Shown here: one piece after another, positions 17,382 through 25,784 of the stretch | How positions within the stretch are numbered: the stretch's first letter is position 1 | Layout of the letters: every line of letters begins with the position of its first letter | NCBI RefSeq assembly: GCF_030410515.1 | Contig: NZ_JAUHHD010000003.1 | Location: forward strand, 186,001 to 250,000 | Direction of reading: 5' to 3' | From: Arthrobacter sp. YD4 | GTDB lineage: Bacteria; Actinomycetota; Actinomycetes; Actinomycetales; Micrococcaceae | DNA length: 64,000 nucleotides | Made by a program: the position numbers and the translations under genes | Notes under the pieces: generated by a model | Databases searched by the model: none | The model's input: the letters and a program-made list of their open reading frames with translations, nothing else | Told to the model about the DNA's origin: nothing

Positions 17382-17401
17382 AAGCACAAGCCCAAGTGCT
17401 T
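17382..17401. repeat. Inverted repeat upstream of oleA
   Basis: AAGCAC, 8-nt spacer, GTGCTT: perfect 6-bp arms, about 55 bp upstream of the oleA start. On the minus strand it sits just before a TTGACG. It could be an operator for the ole operon; no regulator gene is adjacent. Confidence 0.3.
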
Positions 17402-17426
17402 AACTATGCCCGCTGCACATCCATTC

Positions 17427-17438
17427 CTGCATATGCAG
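17427..17438. repeat. 12-bp palindrome in the oleA-smc intergenic region
   Basis: CTGCATATGCAG is a perfect palindrome about 100 bp upstream of oleA and 155 bp upstream of smc. Possible regulator site. Confidence 0.3.
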
Positions 17439-17501
17439 TCCACGGCATCGACGGCGGGGACGGAGGGGCCCAGCGCGCCGCCGGAACCGCGATGGCGCGG
17501 A

Positions 17502-17530
17502 TTCTGACGGTGCCCCGCAGTAGATTGTAT
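17502..17530 (+). promoter_or_regulatory. Candidate smc promoter
   Basis: TTCTGA (17502-17507), 17-nt spacer, TTGTAT (17525-17530), 62 bp before the smc GTG. Both hexamers are only partial matches. Confidence 0.3.
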
Positions 17531-17592
17531 GTAGCCGGTAGCGGCTGCCACCGCTTCATTTACCTCACCCACAGCAGGAGACCGGAACCACC

Positions 17593-20500
17593 GTGCACCT
17601 CAAAAGCCTGACCGTCCGCGGATTCAAGTCATTCGCGTCCGCGACGACCTTTGAGTTCGAACCCGGCGTCACCGCCGTGGTGGGTCCCAACGGTTCCGGC
17701 AAGTCCAACGTGGTGGACGCCCTGTCCTGGGTGATGGGCGAACAGGGCGCCAAGACCCTGCGCGGCGGCAAGATGGAGGACGTCATCTTCGCCGGCACCT
17801 CCGGCCGGCCCCCGCTGGGCCGGGCGCACGTGTCCCTGACCATCGACAACAGCGACGGCGCCCTCCCGATCGAGTACAGCGAAGTCACCATCGCGCGCAC
17901 GCTGTTCCGCACCGGCGGGTCCGAGTACGCCATCAACGGTGCCCCCTGCCGGCTGCTGGACATCCAGGAACTGCTCTCCGACTCCGGCCTCGGCCGGGAA
18001 ATGCACGTGATCGTCGGACAGGGCCAGCTGGACAAGGTCCTGCACGCCACCCCCGAGGACCGGCGCGGTTTCATTGAGGAGGCCGCCGGCATCCTCAAGC
18101 ACCGGCGCCGGAAGGAAAAGACGGTCCGGAAGCTGGAGGCCATGCAGGCCAACCTGGCCCGGCTCGGGGACCTGACGGCCGAGATTCGGCGGCAGTTGAC
18201 GCCGCTGGGCAAGCAGGCCGCCGTCGCACGCCGCGCGCAGACCGTCCAGTTCGAGGTCCGCGACGCGCGGTCGCGGCTCCTCGCCGACGACCTGGTCCAG
18301 CTGCAGTCCACGCTTGCCCGGGACGTCGCGGACGAATCGGCGCTCAAGGCCCGGCGCTCCGTCGTCGAACGGGACCTGGACCTGGGCCGGCGCCGCCAGG
18401 CGGAACTGGAGCAGCAGGCCGCCGAGGCTACGCCTGCCCTCAACGCCGCCCGTGACAACTGGTATCGGCTCTCCTCCGGGCGGGAACGGCTCCGCTCCCT
18501 CGGATCGCTGGCCGAGGAACGCCGGCGCCTGCTCGGCGCCGCGGACCCGGGACCCGCGACGGGCCGGGACCCCGACCACCTGGACCAGCAGGCCGCCCGT
18601 GTCCGGACCGAGCAGGCCGGGCTGGAAGAGCAGATCCGGCTGCGGCGGGACGCGCTCGCGGACGCCACCGCCGCCAAGCAGGAGGCCGAGGCCGCGTCCG
18701 CCGCCGAATCCAAACGCCTCGACGCCCTGTTGCGGGCCGCCGCGGACCGGCGCGAGGGCCTGGCCCGGCTGGCCGGGCAGGTCGGCGCGGCCCGTTCCCG
18801 GGTCGAATCCGCGCAGGCCGAGGTGGGCAGGCTGCGCGAATCACTGACCGCCGGCGAGGAACGTCGGCGCCAGGCCCAGACTGAATTCACCGCCCTGGAG
18901 TCCCAGGTGGCGGGAGTCGAAGACGGGGAAGAGAGCCTCGACGCCGAGTACGAGGCTGCCAGCGAGGCACTCGACGCCGTCACCGCCGAGATCGACGCGC
19001 TGAAGGCCGCCGAACGCGATGCCGACAGGGAACGCGGTGCACTCGCGGCCCGGCACGAGGCCCTGCAGCTCGGCCTGAACCGCAAGGATGGCTCCGGCCA
19101 CGTCGCCTCCTCCGGCCTCGCCGGGATTCTCGGCCCGCTCGCGTCGATGCTGGCCGTCGAAGCCGGCTACGAGGCCCCCATCGCGGCGGCGCTGGGCCAC
19201 TGCTCCGACGCTGTCGTGGTGGCCGACCGGGCCGCGGCCACCGCCGCGCTCTGCCTGCTCCGGGAAGAGGACGCCGGCCGTGCGTCGCTGCTGCTCGCCG
19301 CGGCCGGTGCCGGGAGCCGGGACGACGTGCCCTGGACAGCGGCGCTGCCGGCCGGGGCACGCCCGGCGGCCGGACTGGTTGCTCCGGCGGCCGACGCGGC
19401 GGACGCCGTGCCCGTGCGTGGGCTGCTGGACCGGCTGCTGGCCGGCACCGCGGTCGTCGAGGACGACGACGCCGCCGCGTCCCTGCTGGCCGACCACCCG
19501 GAGCTGACCGCCGTCACCCGGGCGGGGGATGTCTTCACCGCGCTTGCCGTCCGCGGCGGCTCGGCTTCGGCCCCGTCGCTGCTGGAGGTACAGGCCGCCG
19601 TCGACGACGCCGCCGCCCGGCTGGCCGCCGTGACCGCGGAGCTGGAACGCACCCGCTTCGCCTTGGCGGCCGCGGAGCCCCGGCGGGCGGAGGCGCAGGA
19701 GCGCGCGGACGCGGCCCTGGACAAACTCCACGAGTCCGATGCCCGGCTCGCCGCCGTGGCCGAACGCCTGGGGCACCTGAATTCCGTGCTCCGCAGCGCC
19801 GTGGGGGAGAGCGAACGCCTGGCCGCCTCCCTGGCCCGCGCCGAGGCCGCCGTCGCGGTCGAGCAGGGTGCCCTGGAAACGGTGGCCGCCCGGCTGGCCG
19901 CCGCGCAGGAGGCCCCCGCGGAGGAGGAACCTTCCCAGGACCAACGGGACGCCCTCGCCCAGGCCGCGGCCGCGGCCCGCGCGGCCGAGATGGAGGCCCG
20001 GCTGGGCCTTCGCAGCGCCGAGGAACAGCTCACTGCCATCAGCAACCGTGCCTCCTCGCTGGAACGGGCCGCCGCCACGGAGCGGCAGGCCCGCGCCGAG
20101 GCAGCCGAACGCGCCCGCCGCCGCGCCCTGCAGGCCCGCCGCGCCGCCGCCGTCTCGGCAGCCGTCGCCCACGTGGCCCGCTTCCTGGACGTGTCGGTCG
20201 AGCTGGCCCGCGTGGACCGGGACCTTGCCGAGGAGCGCCGTACCCGGCTGGACCAGGAACTGGCGGAGGTTCGGACCGGCAACGACGCCCTGGCCCGCGA
20301 ACTGGCGGAACTGACCGACTCCGTACACCGGGACGAGCTGGCGCGGGCCCAGCAGCGACTCAAGATCGAGGCACTCGAGCTGCGCAGTGTCGAGGAACTC
20401 GGGCTCAGCCCGGACCAGCTGGTCGGGAGCTTCGGCCCGGAGCAGCCGGTGCCGGTGCCGGCGGAGGAGACCGGGGACAAGTGGGCGGCCCTGCGTGCGC

Positions 20501-21201
20501 CCGTGGACGAGGACGGCCGCGCCATCCTTGAGGGCAAGCCCTTCGTGCGGGAGGAGCAGGAGAAACGGCTGCGGAAGGCCGAGCGGGACCTCGCCGCCCT
20601 GGGGCGGGTGAACCCGCTGGCCCTGGAGGAATTCGCCGCGCTGGAGGAACGCCACCAGTTCCTCAGCACCCAGCTTGAGGATCTCAAGGCCAGCCGCAAG
20701 GACCTGCTGGACATCATCAAGGACGTCGACGACCGGGTCCAGAAGGTCTTCGCTGAGGCCTTCGAGGACACCGCCCGGCAGTTCGTCCGGGTCTTCGCCC
20801 GGCTCTTCCCGGGCGGTGAGGGACGGCTGGTGCTGACCGACCCCGGCGACATGCTGACCACCGGCATCGAGGTGGAGGCCCGCCCCGCGGGGAAGAAGAT
20901 TAAGCGCCTCTCGCTGCTCTCCGGCGGCGAGCGGTCCCTGACGGCCGTGGCGCTGCTCGTGGCCATCTTCAAGGCCCGGCCCTCGCCGTTCTACGTCATG
21001 GACGAGGTGGAGGCGGCCCTTGACGACACCAACCTGGGCCGGCTCATCACGATCTTTGAGGAGCTCCGCGAATCGAGCCAGCTGATCGTGATCACCCACC
21101 AGAAGCGCACCATGGAGGTCGCCGACGCCCTCTACGGCGTCACCATGCGCGGCGACGGCGTCTCCACCGTAATCAGCCAGCGGCTCGGCGCCGAGGTCTG
21201 A
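17593..21201 (+). CDS. smc: Chromosome segregation ATPase SMC
   Basis: 1202 aa. Condensin core that organises the chromosome with ScpA/ScpB. N-terminal head with Walker A VGPNGSGKSN (about residues 30-39) and the SMC N-terminal start MHLKSLTVRGFKSFAS; long Ala/Glu/Arg-rich coiled coils (about 165-500 and 680-1020); hinge around residues 500-660 (GLAGILGPLASML and AALGHCSDAVVV); C-terminal head with signature LLSGGERSLTA and Walker B YVMDEVEAALDD. GTG start with a CAGGAGA-type site upstream. Followed by ftsY after 57 bp, a common actinobacterial order. Confidence 0.97.
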   Translation: MHLKSLTVRGFKSFASATTFEFEPGVTAVVGPNGSGKSNVVDALSWVMGEQGAKTLRGGKMEDVIFAGTSGRPPLGRAHVSLTIDNSDGALPIEYSEVTIARTLFRTGGSEYAINGAPCRLLDIQELLSDSGLGREMHVIVGQGQLDKVLHATPEDRRGFIEEAAGILKHRRRKEKTVRKLEAMQANLARLGDLTAEIRRQLTPLGKQAAVARRAQTVQFEVRDARSRLLADDLVQLQSTLARDVADESALKARRSVVERDLDLGRRRQAELEQQAAEATPALNAARDNWYRLSSGRERLRSLGSLAEERRRLLGAADPGPATGRDPDHLDQQAARVRTEQAGLEEQIRLRRDALADATAAKQEAEAASAAESKRLDALLRAAADRREGLARLAGQVGAARSRVESAQAEVGRLRESLTAGEERRRQAQTEFTALESQVAGVEDGEESLDAEYEAASEALDAVTAEIDALKAAERDADRERGALAARHEALQLGLNRKDGSGHVASSGLAGILGPLASMLAVEAGYEAPIAAALGHCSDAVVVADRAAATAALCLLREEDAGRASLLLAAAGAGSRDDVPWTAALPAGARPAAGLVAPAADAADAVPVRGLLDRLLAGTAVVEDDDAAASLLADHPELTAVTRAGDVFTALAVRGGSASAPSLLEVQAAVDDAAARLAAVTAELERTRFALAAAEPRRAEAQERADAALDKLHESDARLAAVAERLGHLNSVLRSAVGESERLAASLARAEAAVAVEQGALETVAARLAAAQEAPAEEEPSQDQRDALAQAAAAARAAEMEARLGLRSAEEQLTAISNRASSLERAAATERQARAEAAERARRRALQARRAAAVSAAVAHVARFLDVSVELARVDRDLAEERRTRLDQELAEVRTGNDALARELAELTDSVHRDELARAQQRLKIEALELRSVEELGLSPDQLVGSFGPEQPVPVPAEETGDKWAALRAPVDEDGRAILEGKPFVREEQEKRLRKAERDLAALGRVNPLALEEFAALEERHQFLSTQLEDLKASRKDLLDIIKDVDDRVQKVFAEAFEDTARQFVRVFARLFPGGEGRLVLTDPGDMLTTGIEVEARPAGKKIKRLSLLSGGERSLTAVALLVAIFKARPSPFYVMDEVEAALDDTNLGRLITIFEELRESSQLIVITHQKRTMEVADALYGVTMRGDGVSTVISQRLGAEV

Positions 21202-21258
21202 GCCGGGGTCGATTGGGCCGCTGACCGGCGGCTTTAGCGGTTATGAGAAGCTAGGGGA

Positions 21259-22455
21259 GTGAACGACATCCTCCCTATCATCCTGCCCATTATCGTTGCC
21301 CTGGTGGTCATCGGTGCCCTCATTCCGGTGCTCGTGCGGACCCGGAGGAACATCACCAACTACCCCACGCAGCGTGACGCCAACGACCCCGTCCAGGGCA
21401 CCGGCGGCGGGACCCTGCTGGAGGACCGGACCGGCGCCCCCGCCCGGGACACCGAAGGCCTCGAGGACCTCGGAACCGTGGAGGTGCCGGACGACGCCGC
21501 CGGCCTGGAGACCGTCCCGGTCGAGACGCCGCTGCCGGTCGCCGGCCGGCTGACCCGGCTGCGCGAACGCCTCGCCAAGTCCAACAACGTCCTCGGCAAG
21601 GGCTTGCTGGCCCTCCTGTCCTCCGACAAGATCGACGAGAACGTCTGGGACGAGGTCGAGGAGACCCTGCTGCTCGCGGACCTGGGCACCGAGCCGACCA
21701 TGCAGTTGGTGGACGCCCTCCGCGCCCGCGTCAAGGTCCTGGGCACCCGTTCCCCGGAAGAGGTCAAGGCGCTGCTGCGCGAGGAACTGCTCAAGCTCAT
21801 CGACCCGAGCATGGACCGCAGCCTGAACGTCCAGCGCCACGCGGACAAGCCGGCCGTGATGATGGTCGTCGGCGTCAACGGCGTCGGCAAGACCACCACC
21901 GTCGGCAAGCTGGCCCGCGTCCTGGTCGCCGAAGACAAGGACGTCCTGCTCGGCGCGGCGGACACCTTCCGCGCTGCCGCCGCCGAACAGCTGGCCACGT
22001 GGGGCCAGCGGGTCGGCGTCCCCACGGTCAAGTCCGACATCGACGGCGCGGACCCCGCCTCCGTCGCCTACGAGGCCGTCAAGGCCGGCATCGACCAGGA
22101 AGTCGATGTCGTCATGATCGACACCGCAGGCCGCCTGCAGAACAAGGTCGGCCTGATGGACGAACTCGGCAAGGTCAAACGCGTCATTGAGAAGCTCGCC
22201 GAGGTCGACGAGGTGCTGCTGGTCCTGGACGCCACCACCGGCCAGAACGGACTGAACCAGGCCCGGGTCTTCGCCGAGGTCGTCAACATCACCGGCATCG
22301 TGCTCACCAAGCTGGACGGCACCGCCAAGGGCGGCATCGTCGTCGCGATCCAGAAGACCCTGGGCGTCCCGGTCAAGCTCGTGGGCCTGGGCGAAGGCGC
22401 GGACGACCTGGCCCCGTTCGACGCCGACAGCTTCGTGGACGCGATCCTGAACTAG
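21259..22455 (+). CDS. ftsY: Signal recognition particle receptor FtsY
   Basis: 398 aa. Docks SRP-ribosome complexes at the membrane. Residues about 3-25 ([20 protein letters not shown]) form a transmembrane anchor, as in actinobacterial FtsY; an acidic linker follows, then the N domain ([16 protein letters not shown]) and GTPase G domain with [10 protein letters not shown] (G1), [20 protein letters not shown] (G3) and [11 protein letters not shown] (G4). GTG start. Its partner ffh is in the same window at 27324-28904. Confidence 0.96.
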   Translation: MNDILPIILPIIVALVVIGALIPVLVRTRRNITNYPTQRDANDPVQGTGGGTLLEDRTGAPARDTEGLEDLGTVEVPDDAAGLETVPVETPLPVAGRLTRLRERLAKSNNVLGKGLLALLSSDKIDENVWDEVEETLLLADLGTEPTMQLVDALRARVKVLGTRSPEEVKALLREELLKLIDPSMDRSLNVQRHADKPAVMMVVGVNGVGKTTTVGKLARVLVAEDKDVLLGAADTFRAAAAEQLATWGQRVGVPTVKSDIDGADPASVAYEAVKAGIDQEVDVVMIDTAGRLQNKVGLMDELGKVKRVIEKLAEVDEVLLVLDATTGQNGLNQARVFAEVVNITGIVLTKLDGTAKGGIVVAIQKTLGVPVKLVGLGEGADDLAPFDADSFVDAILN

Positions 22456-22481
22456 CGCGATCCTGAGCTGGACCGGTCGCC

Positions 22482-23732
22482 CTAAGCGGCCGCCGGGGCT
22501 GCCGGCCGGAACGTCTCCCGCGCCAGCAGCCATCCGGCGGCCGCGGCCAGCAGCACCCCGCCGGTGACGCCGAAGGCCCAGCCGTAACCCAGCCGGTCCG
22601 CCAGCAGGCCGGCGATCACCGGCCCCACGATCGCGCCGCTGTCCTGCGTCATCTGGAACACCGCCAGCACCTTGCCGCCGGAGCGTTCGTTGCCAATCAC
22701 GTCCGCGATCGCCGCCTGCTGCGCCGGGCCCAGCAGGCCGGAGCCGATGCCGGCGACCGTGGAGGCCAGGAGGAACAGCGGCAGATCGTGCGTCAGGCCG
22801 ATCGAGGCGGTGGCCAGGCCGGTGACCACCAGGCCCGCCAGCATCATCGGCTTCCGGCCGGCGGAATCCGCGAGCCGTCCCGAGAAGGTCAGCGCCACGG
22901 CGTTACCCGCGGCGAACACCGCCAGCGCCCAGCCCGCGGAGGACGCCCCGGCACCGAGGGCCGCGACGGCGAACAGCGGCACCGTCGCCATCCGCACCCC
23001 GAACGTTGCCCAGCCGTTCGCGAAGCTGGAGGCCAGCCCGGCCCGGTAGGCGCTGTCCCTCACCGCGTCGCGCAGCAGCATGGCCGGGGCGGCCGTGCCG
23101 ACCTCCCGGGACCCGGAGGGGACGTGCGTGAGCTGGGTCTGGACGACGGCGGCAGCCAGCACCAGCGCGGCGGCGTAGGCCAGGAACGGCACCCGCAGGC
23201 CGAATCCCGCCAGCAGGCCGCCGACGATCGGGCCGCAGACGTTGCCGATCAGGAAGGCCGAGGCGTACGCGCCGGAAACCCGGCCGCGGCTCTCGGGCGG
23301 GGCCAGCCGGACCACCAGGGCCATGGACGCCACCGTGAACATCACCGAGCCGGCGCCGCCGAGGCCGCGGAACACCAGCAGCTGCCAGTAATCCTGGGCG
23401 AAGGCACACGCCGCCGTCGACGCCGCCACGATCAGCAGCCCGGCGACGTACACCGGCCGCTCGCCCAGCCGCACGATCAGCGCGCCGCCGGCCGGGGCGA
23501 ACACCAGCCGCATGAAGGCAAAGATGCTCACGATCACCGCTGCCGCCGTCGCCCCGACGTCGAACGTCGTCGCGAACTGGGGGAGCACCGGCGCCACCAG
23601 CCCGAAGCCCAGCGCGATCAGGAAGGCCGCGGCCAGCATCACCTTGATGTCGCGGGGGAGCCGCAGTCCGCGGGAGGGGCGCAGGGCGGAGAGAAGGCTG
23701 GAATCCCTGGCGGGACGGGCTGTTTTGCTCAT
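22482..23732 (-). CDS. Major facilitator superfamily transporter
   Basis: 416 aa with about 12 hydrophobic segments. The start is taken at ATG 23732 (MSKTARPARD), because the 28 extra residues available upstream are not membrane-like and contain no family sequence. First helix MLAAAFLIALGFGLVAPVLP; the loop motif RLGERPVYV after helix 2 and DSAGRKPMM after helix 8 are the MFS A-type motifs. The type resembles drug/metabolite:H+ antiporters (EmrD/MdtG-like). Convergent with ftsY. Substrate cannot be assigned. Confidence 0.85.
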   Translation of the reverse strand: MSKTARPARDSSLLSALRPSRGLRLPRDIKVMLAAAFLIALGFGLVAPVLPQFATTFDVGATAAAVIVSIFAFMRLVFAPAGGALIVRLGERPVYVAGLLIVAASTAACAFAQDYWQLLVFRGLGGAGSVMFTVASMALVVRLAPPESRGRVSGAYASAFLIGNVCGPIVGGLLAGFGLRVPFLAYAAALVLAAAVVQTQLTHVPSGSREVGTAAPAMLLRDAVRDSAYRAGLASSFANGWATFGVRMATVPLFAVAALGAGASSAGWALAVFAAGNAVALTFSGRLADSAGRKPMMLAGLVVTGLATASIGLTHDLPLFLLASTVAGIGSGLLGPAQQAAIADVIGNERSGGKVLAVFQMTQDSGAIVGPVIAGLLADRLGYGWAFGVTGGVLLAAAAGWLLARETFRPAAPAAA

Positions 23733-23782
23733 GGTGCTGCTTTCGATGCCTGGATGAGGCCGGTGGGGGGATGGGTCCGCGT

Positions 23783-23820
23783 GAAACACAACCGTAACAA
23801 GCGCGAGACGCACCATTTAC
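23783..23820. promoter_or_regulatory. GlnR-like box upstream of amt
   Basis: Four 5-mers each separated by exactly 6 nt: GAAAC, GTAAC, GAGAC, TTTAC. This spacing matches the actinobacterial GlnR consensus (alternating GTnAC and GAAAC half-sites with n6 spacers). It lies about 140 bp upstream of amt and 50 bp upstream of the MFS gene. Confidence 0.45.
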
Positions 23821-23907
23821 TTCCGGGAGGTTCTTGTAACAGCCCGGCAATCTAAATCCCGAGCCGGTGAAACACTACGCCAGCAGACTCTTTGTAGAAC
23901 GCAAAAT

Positions 23908-23943
23908 GCGTTGAACTTGCGGACTGGATCCGCACCTAAGAGC
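23908..23943 (+). repeat. Two small inverted repeats in the amt leader
   Basis: AACGCA-AAA-TGCGTT (23908-23922) and GCGGA-CTGGA-TCCGC (23929-23943), both perfect, directly before the amt ribosome-binding site (AGAGAGGA). They can form two consecutive hairpins in the mRNA leader. Confidence 0.35.
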
Positions 23944-23960
23944 AAGAGAGGACGCAGACC

Positions 23961-25337
23961 ATGGAACTCACCGCGGGTCTCGTTTGGCTCCTGGTCGCAG
24001 CAGCGCTCGTGCTGTTCATGACCCCGGGCCTGGCATTTTTCTACGGCGGCATGACGCGCGCCAAGTCAGCCTTGAACATGATGATGATGAGCTTCGTCGC
24101 CATCGGCACGGTCGGCATTGTCTGGGTTCTGTGGGGCGCCTCCATGGCCACCAGCAACGAAGACAACTTCTTCCAGATCTTCGCCAACCCCTTCAGCCAC
24201 TTCGGGCTGCACAACTTCACCGACCCGGCGGACCTGCTGAAGGTCGGATACGCCGCAACCTTCGCGATCATCACCGTGGCCCTGATCTCCGGTGCCGTGG
24301 CCGACCGCGCCAAGTTCTCCGCCTGGGTCATCTTCACCCCGATCTGGGCAACCCTGGTCTACGCCCCCATGGCCTTCATGGTCTGGGGCGGCGGCCTCTT
24401 CTCCAAGGACGGCTGGTTCGGCCAGACGTTCGCCCCCGTGATCGACTTCGCCGGCGGCACCGTGGTCCACATCAACGCCGGTATCGCCGGCCTGATCCTG
24501 GTCCTGGTCATCGGCAACCGTAAAGGCTTCGGCAAGGACCCGAACCACCGCCCGCACAACATCCCGTTCGTCATGCTCGGTGCCGCCATCCTCTGGTTCG
24601 GCTGGTTCGGCTTCAACGCCGGCGCCGCTGCCACGGTCGAGCAGGCCGGCCTGATCTGGGTCAACACCCTCGCCGCCCCCGCCGCCGCCATGCTCGGCTG
24701 GCTCGCCGTGGAGCGGTTCCGTGACGGCCACCCGACCTCCCTCGGTGCGGCATCCGGTGTGGTCGCCGGCCTCGTCGCCATCACCCCGGCCTGCGCCAAC
24801 GTCTCCCCGCTGGGCGCCATCATCCTGGGTGTCGTCGCCGGTGTCGCCTCCGCCCTGGCCGTCGGCCTGAAGTTCAAGTTCGGCTACGACGACTCGCTCG
24901 ACGTCGTCGGCGTCCACCTGGTCTCCGGCGTCGTCGGCACCGTGGCCATCGGCTTCCTGGCCACCCCGTCCCAGGGCACCGCCGGCCTCTTCTACGGCGG
25001 CGGCAGCACCCAGCTCGTCGCCCAGGCCCTGGCCGCCCTGTTCTCGATCATCTTCACCGCCGTGATGACCTTCATCATCGCCTTCCCGATCCACAAGCTG
25101 ATGGGCTTCCGGGTCTCCCAGGAGCAGGAAGTCGTGGGCGTGGACCTCAGCCTGCACGCCGAGACCGCCTACGAGTTCGGCCTCAGCGGCCGGGGCGGCA
25201 GCTTCCAGCCGCTGCACGAAATCATCACCGGCAAGTCGCTCGGCGGCGAGGCCGTCCAGCTCCCGGCCGAGGACATCGCCGGCGTCCCGCAGCACGGCAA
25301 GCAGACCGCAGCAGGCAAAGAAAGCGTGGAAGCATGA
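23961..25337 (+). CDS. amt: Ammonium transporter
   Basis: 458 aa integral membrane protein of the Amt/Rh family with about 11 membrane segments. N-terminus WLLVAAALVLFMTPGLAFFYGGM; D/F gate and pore signature DFAGGTVVHINAGIAGL with the twin-His region (VVHIN and, later, LDVVGVHLVSG). The C-terminal cytoplasmic tail (GVDLSLHAETAYEFG) is the GlnK-interacting segment. Its TGA overlaps the ATG of glnK (ATGA), so the pair is co-translated. Confidence 0.96.
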   Translation: MELTAGLVWLLVAAALVLFMTPGLAFFYGGMTRAKSALNMMMMSFVAIGTVGIVWVLWGASMATSNEDNFFQIFANPFSHFGLHNFTDPADLLKVGYAATFAIITVALISGAVADRAKFSAWVIFTPIWATLVYAPMAFMVWGGGLFSKDGWFGQTFAPVIDFAGGTVVHINAGIAGLILVLVIGNRKGFGKDPNHRPHNIPFVMLGAAILWFGWFGFNAGAAATVEQAGLIWVNTLAAPAAAMLGWLAVERFRDGHPTSLGAASGVVAGLVAITPACANVSPLGAIILGVVAGVASALAVGLKFKFGYDDSLDVVGVHLVSGVVGTVAIGFLATPSQGTAGLFYGGGSTQLVAQALAALFSIIFTAVMTFIIAFPIHKLMGFRVSQEQEVVGVDLSLHAETAYEFGLSGRGGSFQPLHEIITGKSLGGEAVQLPAEDIAGVPQHGKQTAAGKESVEA

Positions 25338-25672
25338 AACTGATCACCGCCATCGTCCGACCGGAAAAACTCGACGCCATCCGTGAAGGCCTGGAAGCCT
25401 ACGGGGTGCAGGGCCTGACGGTCAGCGCGGCCAGCGGCTACGGCCGGCAGCGCGGCTACACCGAGGTCTACCGCGGCGCCGAGTACAATGTGGACCTGCT
25501 GCCGAAGATCCGGGTGGAGGTACTGGCCACCGACGAGCAGGCCGATGACATCCTCGACGTCATCATCGCCAGCTCCAACACCGGCCGGGCCGGCGACGGC
25601 AAGGTCTGGACCATGGACGTCTTCGAGGCGGTCCGGGTCCGCACCGGCGAACGCGGCGCGGCCGCCATCTAG
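25334..25672 (+). CDS. glnK: P-II nitrogen regulatory protein (GlnK/GlnB)
   Basis: 112 aa, standard length. MKLITAIVRPEKLD N-terminus; T-loop EVYRGAEYNVD holding Tyr51, the residue modified by uridylylation or adenylylation; B-loop TGRAGDGKV for ATP/ADP binding; C-loop VRVRTGERG. P-II binds ATP, ADP and 2-oxoglutarate and blocks Amt when nitrogen is plentiful. Four-base overlap with amt. No glnD follows: the next element is a terminator and then zwf on the other strand. Confidence 0.95.
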   Translation: MKLITAIVRPEKLDAIREGLEAYGVQGLTVSAASGYGRQRGYTEVYRGAEYNVDLLPKIRVEVLATDEQADDILDVIIASSNTGRAGDGKVWTMDVFEAVRVRTGERGAAAI

Positions 25673-25730
25673 CTGCAATCCCTCCAGCCGCGGACCGACT
25701 CAGCGGAACGCGAATGAGGGTTGCGAACAA

Positions 25731-25766
25731 CGGGCCGGGCACCTGAACAGGTGCCCGGCCCGCTTT
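25731..25766 (+). terminator. Rho-independent terminator after amt-glnK
   Basis: Perfect 15-bp stem (25731-25745 with 25748-25762) with a minimal loop, followed by CTTTTGTGTT. It lies between convergent glnK and zwf and may serve both. Confidence 0.85.
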
Positions 25767-25784
25767 TGTGTTCAGCCGGGTGAC

